Shown here piece by piece: positions 1 to 12,987 of a stretch of 64,000 nt of DNA. The DNA comes from Daphnia carinata (lineage: Eukaryota > Arthropoda > Branchiopoda > Diplostraca > Daphniidae), in contig NC_081334.1 in assembly GCF_022539665.2 (NCBI RefSeq), forward strand, positions 5,178,424 through 5,242,423, given 5' to 3'. The position numbers were made by a program, and so were the translations under genes. The notes beneath the pieces are model-generated. The model saw nothing but the letters and a program-made list of their open reading frames with translations. It did no database searches and had not been told where the DNA came from. Numbering within the stretch: the stretch's first letter is position 1; every line of letters begins with the position of its first letter.

Positions 1-40
1 ATTCGTTGAATCGTTCAGCGAAATTCAACTGAAAACTGCT

Positions 41-1615
41 ATGCAACCTAGCAAGAAAAAAACGGTATCGGTGAAAGATAAACTAGATGGAAATGAAATC
101 GATTTGAGTCTCTTGGAACTGACTGACGTGCCTGTAAAAGAATTGGTAAATATATTGGCTCTGTATTTTCCTTAAGTCTTTGTCTTTGTCTAATTTTTCT
201 TGTTGGTGTAGACGGCCGTCACCCGTGGCACCATATTGGACCTTTCTAACAACAAACTTGTTACCCTCAGCGTATTAGATTTATGAATATTGGTGTGCCA
301 TTATACCACTTGTTAAGCACATGTTTTCATTTTCATAGATCTCTTTCCCAACTCTTACTCATTTAATGAAAATAGATCTGAGTAAGAACAAACTGAAAGA
401 ACTTCCTGTCAATTTTGGTGATCTAAGAAATCTGAGGCACTTGGATTTGTACAGTAATGAGGTACTGTCACCGCATAATATTGTCACCAGAGGGTCCCAA
501 AAGGCAAACCTGATCCCAATCTTTTTCAGTTGCAGAGACTTCCTGTCAGCTTTCATCAGTTGAAAGAGCTGAGGTGGCTGGATTTGAAGAACAACCCACT
601 TGTCTCAACTTTGGCTGAAGCTGCTGGAGACTGTCTGGACCAGAGAGGTTGCCAAGAGGCCGCAAAGAAGGTCGTCAAGTTGATGACTGTCGTCCACGCC
701 GAATTGGAGAAGAAACGATTGAAAGAGCTTGAGGAAACCAAAAGTATGTGTTAACTGGGGTTATCTCATTTTTTACCATTGAGGTCATGTGGCAATTGTG
801 AAGTAATAACGTTGTGTATTCAATAGCACATCAGATGGCTCAGAAGCAAGAAGAGGATCGTGCGAAGGAGCGGGTCAGACAGGAAAAGAAGGCGGAGAAA
901 GATAAACGAAAAGCAGAAGCAGCCAAGCAACAGGCAGCCATCCACCAAGCAGTGAATAATAAGCCTACAGTCAATCACGTGAAACCGGAAGGTGCTAAAA
1001 ACGAGAAAAAAGGTGAACGTCAACAGAAAAAGATGAAACCGAAAATTGCAGGTAGAGGCAAACATGTTTTCCATAAAGCTAAAAATCCTTAACTGTCCAT
1101 TATTTTCCAAAAATACAGGCCCCTCATTTTGCGCCCAGTTCTTTACGCTATTATTGCGCTTGATTATCTTGGCTGGTGTAACGATGGCCGTGATCTTTGC
1201 ATTGAACTGGGAGGGTCCTCTGACGCTGAGCAATGCTGGCAAAATAGCCCATCGTTCGCTTGACAAAGCAAAGGGCTACGGACTCGAGGTTTACGATTGG
1301 GCCTCGCCCCATTTACAAACAATAAAAGTACAGTGGAAACACCTTTCTCGCTTTGTAGCCGAGAATGGGCGCGACATAGTTAATGTAGCGTGGGAGAGGA
1401 CAGTCCACTATGCGAAGATCGCTCATCAACAGTTCTGGGAAACTTGGCCCATCGTTCAGCAGAGATTCTTTGAAGTGCTTAGCCTCACAGGTGACACTGC
1501 CATCCAATATTGGAGGATAGTTTGCCGTGATGTGCCCATCTATTACGGAGAGCTTTTAGATAAACTCAGTCACTTATTTCATGGTACTCAGTCTCAGGCT
1601 GGAAATCGATCTTAA
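41..1615 (+). CDS. LRRC59: LRRC59-like leucine-rich repeat ER membrane protein
   Basis: Six exons read in one frame: 41-145, 212-271, 339-461, 530-743, 827-1051, 1119-1615, all GT-AG, giving about 407 residues. The N-terminus (KDKLDGNEIDLSLLEL, VPVKEL) matches the LRRC59 signature. Leucine-rich repeats follow (TILDLSNNKL, KIDLSKNKLKELP, HLDLYSN, WLDLKNNPL), then a capping GDCLDQRGC segment and a highly charged Lys/Glu/Arg coiled region (exon 5). Exon 6 has one membrane segment (LLLRLIILAGVTMAVIFAL). In vertebrates the protein is a tail-anchored ER/nuclear-envelope protein that binds ribosomes and assists import of FGF1. The tail after the membrane segment is about 140 residues, much longer than in the roughly 307-residue human protein. 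The start ATG at 41 fits the family N-terminus; promoter and 5' UTR lie outside the window. Confidence 0.93.
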
Positions 1616-4200
1616 AACACATTTTGGTTTTTGACTGTTGAAATCTCTTCAATCTGACCCTTTTCCCCCCGTATTCACGTTTCGAAAAACCAGCTATTCC
1701 ATGTTAAATCACGAATATATTTGTTGTGACACTCATGATGACAACTGGGTGCTTATGGATGTAAACAGAAAAAAAAATTTTGGTTTGAAATCGAGCTTTG
1801 GCTTCGAGTAAACGATGGTCTCTTTCTGGGAACTTTGAACTTTTATCTGTATTCCTTTTGGCTGTACGAATTTCCTAGTCCGATCCCAAACATTTTCGTG
1901 TCGATATGGTAGAGAAACAAAAACCTTTGGCACAGTTCAGTGTCCTCAAATCGAGATGAGACTTTTGGTTAACGATTTCAAAGTTTCGACAGCCCTTCGG
2001 AACGACTTGTCAACAAATGGAACGGGCCCAAACCTTGTAAGTGTTGCACCGAAAATATGGCAATTAGTTTTGATCTTCTTATAACATTGTCTTACTTTAT
2101 GTTCACTGATTTTGCAGAATCGCAGAAGAGATAGTCATCCCGAATACTGCCCTTTCCCCTTGATAATTTTCTTCGAAAGCGAAACATCCAAACGTTGAGC
2201 ACATTTGGCTTGGGCTGTGTCTCGCTGATGCGACATCATTCGCTACGGCTGCTGATTTTACATGTTTTCTATAATTTCTTATCTAGTGTTTCCTCCCTTT
2301 TGACTAGTTGATGACTAGTAACTGCCACGCGAGGAGGCTTTTCAAAAAGGTTAAAAGTCCAAAGAAGATGCACGCTGAGCTGGTACTATCGATGCACCCT
2401 TGCCGATGTTGTTGTTTTTTTCCGGAAACGTCGCAGTGCAAGTTTCAAGAAGATAAATTTTGGCTGCTACTCCGGCCAATGTTCGATGTAAGTTTACAAT
2501 CTATAGAATCCAAGCCTTGGGACCTTTTTTTGGAATTGGAAGGAAAATTGGCAAGAAAGTTCTGTTTTGCCAATTTTTCCAGCGTGTGAACTTCACTTGC
2601 GTGAAATTCCTTTCTTGATCATCCCGTAGAATCATTTCCTTTGATTTATTTTCGATCGTCCTTGGATGTGTTTGGCTGTCGCATCCCAAAGTGTGGCTGG
2701 ATAAGGAGAGCATTCCTGTCTGATTTCCCTAAGTCTATCGTGAGTCCGCTATATTTAGAGGTCTTATACGGTAGCCGCTGAAGCGTTACACCGACCTTGC
2801 GGAACTGTAATCAACTAGAAAACATTTTTGTTATTTTTAGAAGACTCAGTTCTTTAAACTGTTAATTTATTTAATATTGGCTGGAAGTCTAGTACTTATT
2901 GATCAGGCAAATAGATATTCGAGCATGATAAATTTAATCTAAAGGAGGTTATCAAATGGCCTTGCCTTTTCACTGTTGCATTCTTGTAACATTCACTTCC
3001 GTACATACGTCCATGCTTGATATGTGAATGATTCAGTCAAACTCTCAGCGACGCAATAGATGCAACGAAACAAGTTTATGTAAACAGTTATGACGCAACG
3101 GTGAGGAGTTGGGATGATCACGAACGCACACCACTGGGAGCAATTTGGTCAGCTCCCGAGTGCTACCGTCCTCATTGATGTCAACAATAAACAAATGAGA
3201 CGAGAGAGTAGGGCACGTAAATAAGGTCACTCTAAAGTGTTTTGTTCCTACTGCCGTTTCCTTCTTCATGGTCAACAGAAAAATATTTTTAGCAACAGGT
3301 AAACATGTTTTTTTGTTTTTTTTGCATGGGTTTTGTTAGTTAACAAGGAGTCACGTTGCCACGCGTGTATCGTGTTTTTGCAATCTTATTACAGTGGTTA
3401 GTAAGTTTGCAGAGTTAATTCAAATTGAAAAGATTAGCATTTAGATTTTTTATTCTTACGTCTATCTCGGGAAGTCGGGCATTGTGATCGCGCTATTAAT
3501 GTATCAAGGCCACGTTGAAGAATCGGGCTTCAGGTTTATTAAAATCTCGACTGATATCGCAAATCCGATACATTGTCGAATGAAAACGGTGTGCTCTTTA
3601 CATGATAATAAGGCTTTGCAACGCATCATTCCGCACGTAGGAGTTACAAATTGATTTTCAACCGATCAAGTACAAACTTGAGATGAAAAACATTCCATGC
3701 GATTGGCAGACGACAACTCGATCACGCATATGCTGGGTTTTACCATTCAAATCGATGTTTTTATTTATCGTAATCAATTGTTGACTTGCTTTTAAATTTG
3801 ACGCTAGATGTCCCTATTGTCGACCTCCAGCAGAACACATTGTTGAACGTTTTCTGTCGATGTCGGTAGTGTGGAGCTCCTGCGTCGATCGTGTTGAGTG
3901 GAAACTCCCGAATCAAGAACAGTCGTGAATCTACTACTAACCAGAACGGTAGGGTCCGTTGACATAGTCAAAATAAAGCCTTGGGCAAATATAGACGAAA
4001 TTCTTATTGGTCGATTACAACTGTTCGTCGTCCATTTCATCATTTCTGGCTATTGTTTTCTTCCCTTGGCATATCCATCCCACTTTTCGGGCTGCTTTTT
4101 TTGGCTGACGAATCATCGTCTGCTGCAACGCTACCTGGAACTCGGGTTATTTTTCTCACAAATTGAACCTCGAATTGCCAATTACTTTGTAAACTAAACC
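1616..4200. other. Intergenic spacer, LRRC59 to choline kinase
   Basis: About 2.6 kb of AT-rich sequence with no open frame that looks coding. It should hold the LRRC59 3' UTR and the choline kinase promoter/5' UTR. An open stretch of 99 codons at 3898-4197 ends three bases before the choline kinase ATG but has no recognisable domain; I treat it as chance or 5' UTR. Confidence 0.6.
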
Positions 4201-7128
4201 ATGTCGATGACGAGCAGCAACAAGAGTGAAATGAGGGAGAAGACGTTTCGAATCTGTCGCGATTACCTCAACGGCATCTGGAAGATGATCAAACCACAAG
4301 ACATGGTGCTCAAACAAGTCAGGTGAGTGAACTTTCATTAAATTTTCTTAGTAATGCGTTCTTGGATTGTTTTCTATGTCATGCTAGAAATTTTCACATA
4401 TGTTCGTGCACGATGTTGATGACGTCTTTCAGAGTCACGCAATGCGCAAACTCTTGTTGACCACGTTATCGATCCCAATAGCTAATCTTCCTAGAAATTC
4501 TTGGGTTGCAGAATGTTTTTTCCCTATTGCGTGTTAGAAAGTAGAATTGTCGACATCCATGACGGGGATCAGAATCCAGTTTTGTGAGCGGAATCGACGG
4601 ATGCACCGGTGAATACTCGTTATTCACCGATGACGCGGGATTTGGACGTCGACCCGATGTCACGCCATGGCTAGAAATGGGAAGGTGTGTCGTCGAGAGG
4701 ACCAATCCGCTTCAGTTACCATTTTTACGCGCTCTATTCATAGATTAGCCGTTTTTTGCTCTTAAAATTTAGGTTTCTCTTAAAAGATTAACGGATTTGC
4801 TTTGACAGGGAAAACGGCCAAGGTTGGTAAAGAACTAACCGTACAAGAGGAAAATCAGTTAACGAAAAATACGATTTTAGTCCCGTTTACGTAAGTTGCG
4901 TCATTTATCCGGACGTTGATTGTACGCCCAATAGCGAATGACGTTGTGGTCGTAAGACTGTTTACTTATCTTTTTAATATTCCCAACCAACCGAATTTTA
5001 TTTTTTCGAGACGCTGGGTTGCGCTAATCTCTAGTCAACATGGACCGATCGCAGAGGAGTGAGCCAACTATTTGGGCATGATAAAATTATGATTTTTAGC
5101 GCCTCCGGTTCAAAATAGACCTTCCACAACCTTGAAGGATGCTGTTAGTTCTTTTTTTATTTTGGGAAAAGAGTTTTTAGCAGTCCGGCAATGCACTTCC
5201 CCCTTTGGCAAACGGTATAAACTTGTTTTCGGCGTCCGGCTATCCGCCCTTTCCCGCCGGACTGGCGACTGTTAACAGTCAAGTGGCGGCGGCGCTCTAT
5301 TTGGCTTCCGAATCACGAACCTGTGTAGTAGGGCACCCATTCTAAAAAACAAATGCTTAAGCTTTTTTCCGCTGACGGGGAACGTTTTATTTCTACTCCC
5401 GTCAGTCGGGGCAGAAATTGAACTGCGTCGTCATTTATGGTACTGTTCAAACCTGCAGCATTCTTGTTCGCCATCGATCCACTGTGACTCATATTTCTTT
5501 CTCCACCCAGCGGAGGTTCTGCGTGTCTGAAATGCCAGACTATGGAGTCAGGTGAATTGCGTTTTCCCGTTCGGGCACAATTCGATCCAACAGCAGTATA
5601 ATAATGTTGTTCCTGTATGCATTTTAATGGTTTGCAGTTCCAAATCCGAAACAAACAAAAAACATACCCCAAAAATGGAATACGAATTTAACTAGGGTAT
5701 TTAACCTGCAAAAAGCTATGTTTTGATCATTCTGATTAATATATTTAATTGTTGGGTTTGTTCTTATCATTCACAGTGGCGGCATGAGCAACTTCCTCTA
5801 CTATTGCGCACTGCCACCGATGGCCAAACCGAAACAAGGCGAGCCGTCGCGGGTCCTGGTCCGCTTCTACGGGCAGATCCACGGGGAAGGAGCGCTGGAG
5901 GCCCTGCTGACCGAGTCGGTCATCTTCACGTTGTTATCGGAGCGTAAGCTGGGACCTAAATTGCACGGTGTCTTTCCCGGTGGACGGCTGGAGGAATTTA
6001 TTCCGGTATGCGCGAGTTTGGATTGGCTGCGTAGACGGTCACGAATTGTTTTCCACCTGATTAACTGTTGTTGTTTTTTTTATACATTCGTGATTCTAGG
6101 CACGTCCTTTGAAGACCAAAGAGCTCAGCGATCTCGAGATCAGTTCCATCATAGCAGAGAAAATGGCGCAAATTCATAGCTTGGACGTCCCAATTAGCAA
6201 AGAACCTACTTGGTTATGGGATACTATGAAACGCTGGATGAGCAATATGAAAGCGACCTTAGCTAATGAACCCACACGCCAAATTGACGATAAAAATGAT
6301 TTTATTGAGAAAGACTTGTCTTCGGCAATGCGAGCGGTTTTACGATGGAACTTGGATACAGAAATGGATTGGATGAGAAGCTATTTAACACAGCTTCGTT
6401 CTCCTGTCGTCTTTTGCCATAACGTACGTGAATTTTACAAATTATTTTAGCATGTCATTTCTTAAGTATCGTGTGTTATTATAGGACTTGCAAGAAGGCA
6501 ACATTTTGATCCGCGAGTCGGCCCTGACTCCCGAGGAGAAGCTCGTCATCATTGACTTTGAATATTGTTCGTACAACTACCGAGGATTTGACGTGGCCAA
6601 CCACTTTTGCGAGTGGATGTACGATTACACTTTCGACAAGTATCCAAAGTTCAACTACAATCCGGAAGCCATGCCTTCAGTTGAACAACAGGTATATACG
6701 ATAAAATGTTTACTTAATATACTGGAAATCAAATAACAATAATTCTTTCGCATTATTTTAGTTGCATTTTATTCGTTGTTACCTGGAAACCGTGCAGCGC
6801 GAAATGGGTATCGATGATTGTCATAAGAATCCTATGCTGACGTCTACTGACGCAGGAATCAAGGAGGAGCTACAGCTTCTACGAGAAGCTGATTGTTTTA
6901 TGCTGGCATCGCACTTTTTTTGGGGTCTTTGGGCCGTAGTAAATGCCCCGGTTTCTTCAATTCCATTTGGCTACGGGGTAATACACTTACATTTATCTTC
7001 TGTTGATTGAATACTAAGTCTGAAATGTTGAAACCTCTCTTGTGCAGGAGTATGCTGAAGCCCGATTCTCCGCCTACTTTGAGCACAAGCAAAACTTGTT
7101 AGGTAAATACGGAGAAGTGATCGCTTGA
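4201..7128 (+). CDS. CHK: Choline/ethanolamine kinase
   Basis: Six exons: 4201-4322, 5777-6005, 6100-6423, 6485-6691, 6762-6977, 7048-7128; 392 residues. It catalyses ATP-dependent phosphorylation of choline (and often ethanolamine), the first step of the Kennedy pathway to phosphatidylcholine, in the cytosol. Visible hallmarks are the nucleotide-binding SGGMSN, ERKLGPKLHGVFPGGRLE, the Brenner-type catalytic HNDLQEGN split by an intron at 6423/6485, and the metal-binding IDFEYCSYNYRGFDVANHF followed by CEWMYDYTF. The C-terminal ASHFFWGLWA also matches choline kinases. The wording is closer to choline kinase than to the ethanolamine-only ETNK family, but specificity cannot be fixed by eye. The first intron is 1454 nt, far longer than the others, and could host regulatory DNA or an alternative first exon; I found no convincing one. 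Confidence 0.95.
4323..5776 (+). other. Long first intron of choline kinase
   Basis: 1454 nt bounded by GT (4323) and a CACAG acceptor (5776). No second gene is visible on either strand; short open frames inside lack domains or splice support. Confidence 0.7.
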
Positions 7129-7754
7129 AAGCGCACCTTGAATCAAATTCGTTGTGATCACTACCTTGTTTTCCCGTTGGATTTTTGTACAAAATTCAGA
7201 CGGTGAAACTTGGAAACCTAATGCACGCTGCGTTATATACTTTTGAAGCCACTGCGTTAAAGCTTCCTTATAAAATCCATTTGTGTAAATTACATTTTAT
7301 CCTATTTGTTCCCGTTCCCTCAACAGTGTGCAACCTCTTTTATTAGTGTCACAACTTCGTTGTTCGCTTCCTTAAGACTCAAATTATTGGGTTGTGATCT
7401 TAAGCCATGTTTTCTCCTAACTAATGGCATACGAATGTGTTAAAAGAAGTTTTTTTAAAAGACTTGAGAATGCGTGTGACGTGGGTTTCATTGAAAACTT
7501 CGCGGCACATCCTGAAAACCTCTATGAGGCGTGAGACACAACACATTTACTTGAACCTTGACTAAGTCAGCAATCTATTGGCCCTATTTTTAACTGCCAG
7601 GGTTGATTGTTGGTGCTTCATACATCGTCAAAGCTCAAGTGACTTTTTTGTTCCTTTTCTCATTCTAATATGTATATTGACATGTTCATTACACAGAGGT
7701 GAATAAGTTTTCAATGTATTTACTGTCTACAGAATGTGTGGCTTATGAACAACT
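7129..7754. other. Convergent 3' interval between choline kinase and UQCRQ
   Basis: About 630 bp between the stop of choline kinase (+) and the stop of UQCRQ (-). It is AT-rich with no coding signal, and presumably holds both 3' UTRs. Confidence 0.7.
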
Positions 7755-8254
7755 TTACTTTTCATGTTCAAAGTCAGCAGGGTTTTTCCGCAATAGACGA
7801 GTGTGTTCCTTCTCTGTCTGGTCATATACCAAGTAGCATAGTCCAAGAGCTGCAATCAGAATTTAAAACATTAATTTTTCAGTGATGCAGCACCTATGGG
7901 CTTTGAATTGATTATCTGTCCCAAACGGGGGTTTACATGTTTTCTGGTTCTCTTAACACTAGTACACTCAGCCATTGTTGAAGGAGCCTTTCAATGCCGA
8001 TTCATTAACATCTAACTATTTAACCTATTATAAATTGGATTTCCAGTTCCTTACTTAAAGATTCGAACCTCACTTAGCAAAACATCTTCCAGTTACTTAC
8101 GGACGCCCATGATGAACAATTCGCTCCAAATACGACGAAGGGTGTTGGGGATTCCTTGGGAAAGGGCTCCGGCAAAGGCCCTTTGTTCGTGAGGCGAAAG
8201 GCGGAACTGAATAATGCCTCGAAGCTTAGTCAACTCTCCGAAATGTTTACCCAT
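7755..8254 (-). CDS. UQCRQ: Cytochrome b-c1 complex subunit 8 (UQCRQ/QCR8)
   Basis: Two coding exons on the minus strand, 8254-8101 and 7849-7755, give exactly 82 residues, the length of human UQCRQ. This is the small inner-membrane subunit of respiratory complex III that contacts cytochrome b. The family hallmarks are the start MGKHFGELTKLRGI, then LSPHEQRAF, KGIPN-like QGIPNTLRRI, a short membrane segment (VPLGLCYLVY) interrupted by the intron, and the C-terminal RKNPADFEHEK. A canonical GT-AG intron in the 5' UTR (8324-8259) ends five bases before the ATG, so the mRNA probably starts further upstream in the interval shared with vezatin. Confidence 0.95.
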
Positions 8255-8258
8255 TTTT

Positions 8259-8324
8259 CTGTTGGAAAAAATAAGAAACCAGGCGTAAAAATGTGTTATT
8301 TTAACTGAAATACAAAAAACTTAC
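8259..8324 (-). other. 5' UTR intron of UQCRQ
   Basis: On the minus strand GAAG|GTAAGT at 8324 and CCAACAG at 8259 bound a 66-nt intron just upstream of the UQCRQ start codon. Confidence 0.65.
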
Positions 8325-8628
8325 CTTCTAGTTTAGGTCTATTACGTGATCTAGCAGAAGATGGCGAAGCAGAAGGTAAAGGTTGCCATGTAAAAATGCA
8401 CTTGTTCAGTTACAATCAATATGAGATTGATAAATATAATAAGGGAAAAATAAGACACTAAAAATATTCGAAGCAAAATAATCAAGGTGAAAAAGTAAAA
8501 AAGCAAACACAAGTGTAAGTTTTGTCAGTGTAACCAAACTTGCAATACTGTCAGTTCCTGTAGACGAATCAGCTGGACTGTTATTTTAAAAGGGCGCCGA
8601 AAAATTTTGGTTAAAAGTTCTATTCCAA
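8325..8628. promoter_or_regulatory. Shared divergent promoter interval, UQCRQ (-) and VEZT (+)
   Basis: The two genes start back to back (8254 and 8629), leaving at most about 300 bp for both promoters. No TATA box is obvious. The segment CATCTTCTGCTAGATCACG lies in the presumed UQCRQ leader. Confidence 0.45.
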
Positions 8629-11139
8629 ATGGAATCAGATGAAGATGAAGACGTGATATTTGAGGTATTAAATAAAGCGTATTAATAAGTATAATTGGAC
8701 TTTTGGTGGAGATTGTAAAAAAATTACATTAAGCCATTACGTGTTTGAACTTGAATGTAGAACAGAAATCTTTAATGTTGACATTTTGTTCCACAGGGAA
8801 GTCATTTACATAAACATCTTACTACTTCGGAATATTGTGGACCAGAATTAAACTTTTATAATACTGGGAAAATCAGTTTTCCTTCCCAACATGATACAAA
8901 AAAATCTGTTGTAAGTTCATGTAAAATTTGGTTGCACTAAATCAAATATTATTTAAAATGTCTTTTTAGATACCTGGTGGATCTTGGAAAGCATGTTTGC
9001 TGTCTTTGGGTTCGAAATTAGGATTCAAACGTGAGAATCATGTAAGTCGAAATGAATTGCAAACTGGTGAATAGCTAGAAAAAAGTACATGTTTTGCCAC
9101 AACAATTACTTTACCTATGTAACTCAATGTTTTTATCGCAGGAGGAAGAGTTTAAACAAGATGTATTGAGTAAAATAACAAATAGTTCACTCATCACGTT
9201 AGAAGATGCAGACTTTTTATCCAACATGTTTGATGGAATTTCATCAGAAGTCACTCTGCCAACTAGGTAGCATTTGGTTATTGAAATTTCATTGATGGCA
9301 CCTCAAAACTATCTTATTATTAGCAGTCATTGTGGTGAATTTGGACTCATCACTATCAGTGGCATTGCATTCTCTACCACTCTGCTGTTTTCAGCAAGGC
9401 TTCCATGGGCTCTCCGCATTCCCAGCCTTGTTTATGTTGCAAGTAACATCGTAAGATCTGTCAGCCTAAAGCTCAACGACTGGGATAGAAAAAGATACGA
9501 CCAAGTTGTGGAGATACTAAAATTCAACTTAAATGAGTTACACGACTCGTGTTCGATGATGGCGAAATCCTTGCAATTCATCCAAGAAATGGAACTGATA
9601 GATCGCGGATTTACTTTGTAGGTTATCTATCACAAAATGCTTATGCTATAAATTTCGCTTTGGAATTTAATATCATTTTGCCCTTGTTTAGACCGAATTT
9701 GATCACACATTTGAGCATGAAAACATTGCCGAATCAACCCAGTGCTCTGCTTTGCTTGCCTTTGCGACAAGAATTGCTAGAGACAACCCACGAACTCTAC
9801 GACATAATGCGAGTTTTAACACTCCATATCAGAGACTGTGTGCCGCTCAATAACGCCGTCGACAATGCGTCCCATTATCTCGCGTGTTCTGATATAGCTA
9901 CCGAAGTGATTGACCAGCATCACGTAACACTGCAAACTCTTCGGGTAATACGTTTACTTAAAGATATCGGTGATGAAGCACCTTATATTTACCAGCACAA
10001 TTTCTTAGGCATGCATGAGACGATGTCATCTGCAGCTCTCCGAAATGCTGAGACGTCTAGCTCTCTGTTTCCTCGTGCCTACGGGACAGCGTCATTTCCA
10101 GCTGATAGACGAGTTGTGTCGAGACCTGCCCGGAAGGATAACACCCCTGACGCATCGACTGCGAATGGCCTACGACTACTACACGGCTTGGAAGGTCAGT
10201 GATGCTTCAGACATTCTATGCTCGTCCGACATAGTTAGTAGCTCAAACAACGACGAGCGGCCCAGGGGCCTCGACTTGGCGCTTCACAGTCTGGAGCGAC
10301 ATTTGCGGGCGACCGCTCTGATTATCGACTCGGTCCGCGGGACGGAATTGCTGCCGGGAATGCGAATTCAACTGAGCCACGAGTGTAGGGCTATCGCTAC
10401 ATGTTGGGAATTGGTCGAAATGGAAATGCATAAATTGTCGAATCCGTCGCCTTCGATTTCGGCGCCAGTGCGAAAGGTTCACTTTGAACCTGACCAATCC
10501 ATCCAAGCTGATGGCGGCGGGATATTGCCGCTCTACGGTGCATGGGAACCGGACGTCCAAGACATGGAGATCCTAGAGGCCGATCTACGGTTTTCCGACA
10601 TCAATTGTCAAGATGTGACAGCCGTGGATGATGACGAGGATCTGCTCTTGTTGAAGAGAGAAACAAGAGAAGAGCGTCTGGCCCGCAAGCGAGAACTGGC
10701 GGCCCAATCGAAACGGCTCTACTCTGAGTTGCAAGTCGTTTTGAAATCGAAAGCGGCCGAATGGAAAGAGCGGGAAGCTCGGGTCATGGAGCGTCTCGGT
10801 AGGGCTTCCGTAGTTGAACCAGACGTGCCGGAACAACAAGAGGACAAGGAAAAAGAAGAATTATCTTCTCCGGACAAGATAGAAGATAACGATCGACCTG
10901 AGTTGAGATCGGACCAAACGAATCATCCAATGATTGAATGTACCGCGAGCGATGCGTCCACTCGATTCGACTCGAGCAGGATCGTGCCCTGTTCGACTTT
11001 TGGCGTCCAGGCTTCATTGGCCGCTCAAGTGCGCGCTCTTGCATCTCAGAGGGGAGCCGTGCACAACGAAGATGTGATCGGCGATTCTGATTCCGACGAG
11101 GAAGAAGAGTCGGCCACGGGTTCGCTAAAAGACATTTGA
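8629..11139 (+). CDS. VEZT: Vezatin-like adherens junction membrane protein
   Basis: Seven exons: 8629-8664, 8797-8910, 8970-9041, 9142-9266, 9324-9617, 9692-9944, 10009-11139; 674 residues, somewhat shorter than the roughly 780-residue human protein. Vezatin links the cadherin-catenin complex to myosin VIIA and the cytoskeleton. Two hydrophobic segments sit near residues 124-158 (exon 5), as in vezatin. After them come the family-typical LHDSCSMMAKSLQFIQEMEL, IDRGFTL, LCLPLRQELLE, and MLRRLALCFL blocks. The C-terminal exon is charged, with a predicted coiled coil around EERLARKRELAAQSKRLY and an acidic end (GDSDSDEEEE). The exon 6/7 junction (CGG|GCA) restores the frame across an otherwise open 64-nt intron. 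The family call rests on these blocks and topology, not a database hit. Confidence 0.82.
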
Positions 11140-12956
11140 AATTGTCTGAGCTTTTTTAGGCTTTTGCCCGCTTTTTATCACCTGTTTTTTTTTTTTTTTT
11201 TTTTTAATAGCGGGTGAAAATAAAAAGCGTTAATTTGATCGCGTTACACCAGACCAGGCAAAGGTTTAATCAACGGTCTCCTTTTTTTTTTTTTTTTTTT
11301 TTTTTTTTTGTTTGGTTGCTGTTGCCGTTTTGTTGAGAGGGAGTGTATGTGTGTTGAGAAACAATCGAGGAAACGCAGCGGGTAGTGGCCACGTTTCCTT
11401 TTTCCTTTTTTTTCCCCTTGCGTTTTCTTGTTTTCATCTTGTTTTCTGTAATGGGCTGTAGAGCACTCGCGACACGAACAGATGACTGTGCGTCGTGTTT
11501 ACCACTTTTTACCCACACAAACCTAACGCTATATTGTGCGTGTTAGAGAACACACAACTGTGCAATAGACGAAAGGGTTAGACTGACGACGGCGTGATTA
11601 GCTACACAGACTTCCTTTTTTTTTCGTGTTTTATCCATTCTGCGGCTTATCGACATCGTCACCCTTTTTTTTTTGCCCCAGTCCCGCCCCATGCACACAT
11701 TGCCGCAAAAATAGAGAGATCCCCCCCCCCCTTCCTTTCGCTGCATACACACTAACAGAAATCCATTCATTGATTCAATGAACACATAGACATACAGAAG
11801 TTTTGTTGATGTGTGTGTGTGTGTATGTTTGTTGGTTACATTTGGGTCGAGCGTCGAGAGATTGAGCGGGGCGGTTTTTGTTTGCGCACGGGAAGTGGCG
11901 TGCCCGTTTGTCGGTCACCCTTTTATTTTTTTTTTTCATTCCATCTTTCGATCTATATAATCGCTGGATAGACTTTTTGAAGGTTTCTCTTCTTTCCGGA
12001 TAGGAGAAGAAGAATAAAAAAAAAAAAAAAAAAGGAAAAGGGGTTAATGTTGTGTGGGAGGTCGGATGTTATTTGCTTTGGGTAATACGTGCGGGTGATT
12101 TGTTTGCGCTCGCGCCAACTATTCGGGGAGGTCCGTCGCCCACCAAACCCCCGCCATTCTTTTTTGTATTTCAATTTCAATTAGATTTTTTTTTTTTTTT
12201 TTTTAAATTCATTCGGTTAGGTTTTTTTTTTTTTTTTTTTTTTGAATTTGTACGTGTTCAACTTTTGATGTGTTGTTTACTTTTCTCACTGGGATTAGCG
12301 AACAACTAGCAATTGAAATTTGCTTTTATTTTGAACGTCAATTGATTTGATGAAGAGATGTTTGTTTCTTTTCATCATCGCTGAGTTTGTCCGGTACTTG
12401 CTTTATTTCACATTGGCGCGAGATGAATAGGTTGCAAGGCCTCTTCATCATCTTCGTAATAACAACAAAAAAAATGAGAGGGAAAAGTCCAATTAAGTAA
12501 TGAGCAGAGAGTGTCCCAGTATTTGATGAGACGTTACAAAAGTCTCCTCTTTCACTGTGTGATGAAACAAAAAGAGACTTGCCACTTGGGCAGTAGGGAG
12601 CGGGGGGGAGAAAAAAAGACAAAAAAAAAGCGTTAATTTTCGTTTCATTTTCATTAGGAGACTGTGGAGTCTCTTGTATGCCTGTGACACCGTGCCAGTT
12701 TGCTGGGGAAGAAAAAAAAGGGACTGGCACGATGTTTCACCTCGAAGCGAAAGTCGTGTGTTTTTCTATAGCGAAGCTTAAGGTTTGATGAAGAGGGTGT
12801 CTGCGTGTGTGGCCCGTTTCCCTCTTTGTCGTCACCTCTTTTGCAGCACTAACGAGATGCTCCATATCTACGAGAGCCCTGATCATATTCGACGAGTCCG
12901 TCGACACAGACAACGCACTCGTTTTCAAAAACATCCAACACCTTTTCACGTTTCAA

Positions 12957-12987
<31 letters not shown>

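Noticed and set aside
3898-4197. Small protein upstream of choline kinase
   Set aside because: No domain or conservation clue; most likely 5' UTR or chance.
10190-10215. Donor-like AAG|GTCAGT inside the last vezatin exon
   Set aside because: The frame stays open and sensible across it to the stop, and no fitting acceptor is needed.
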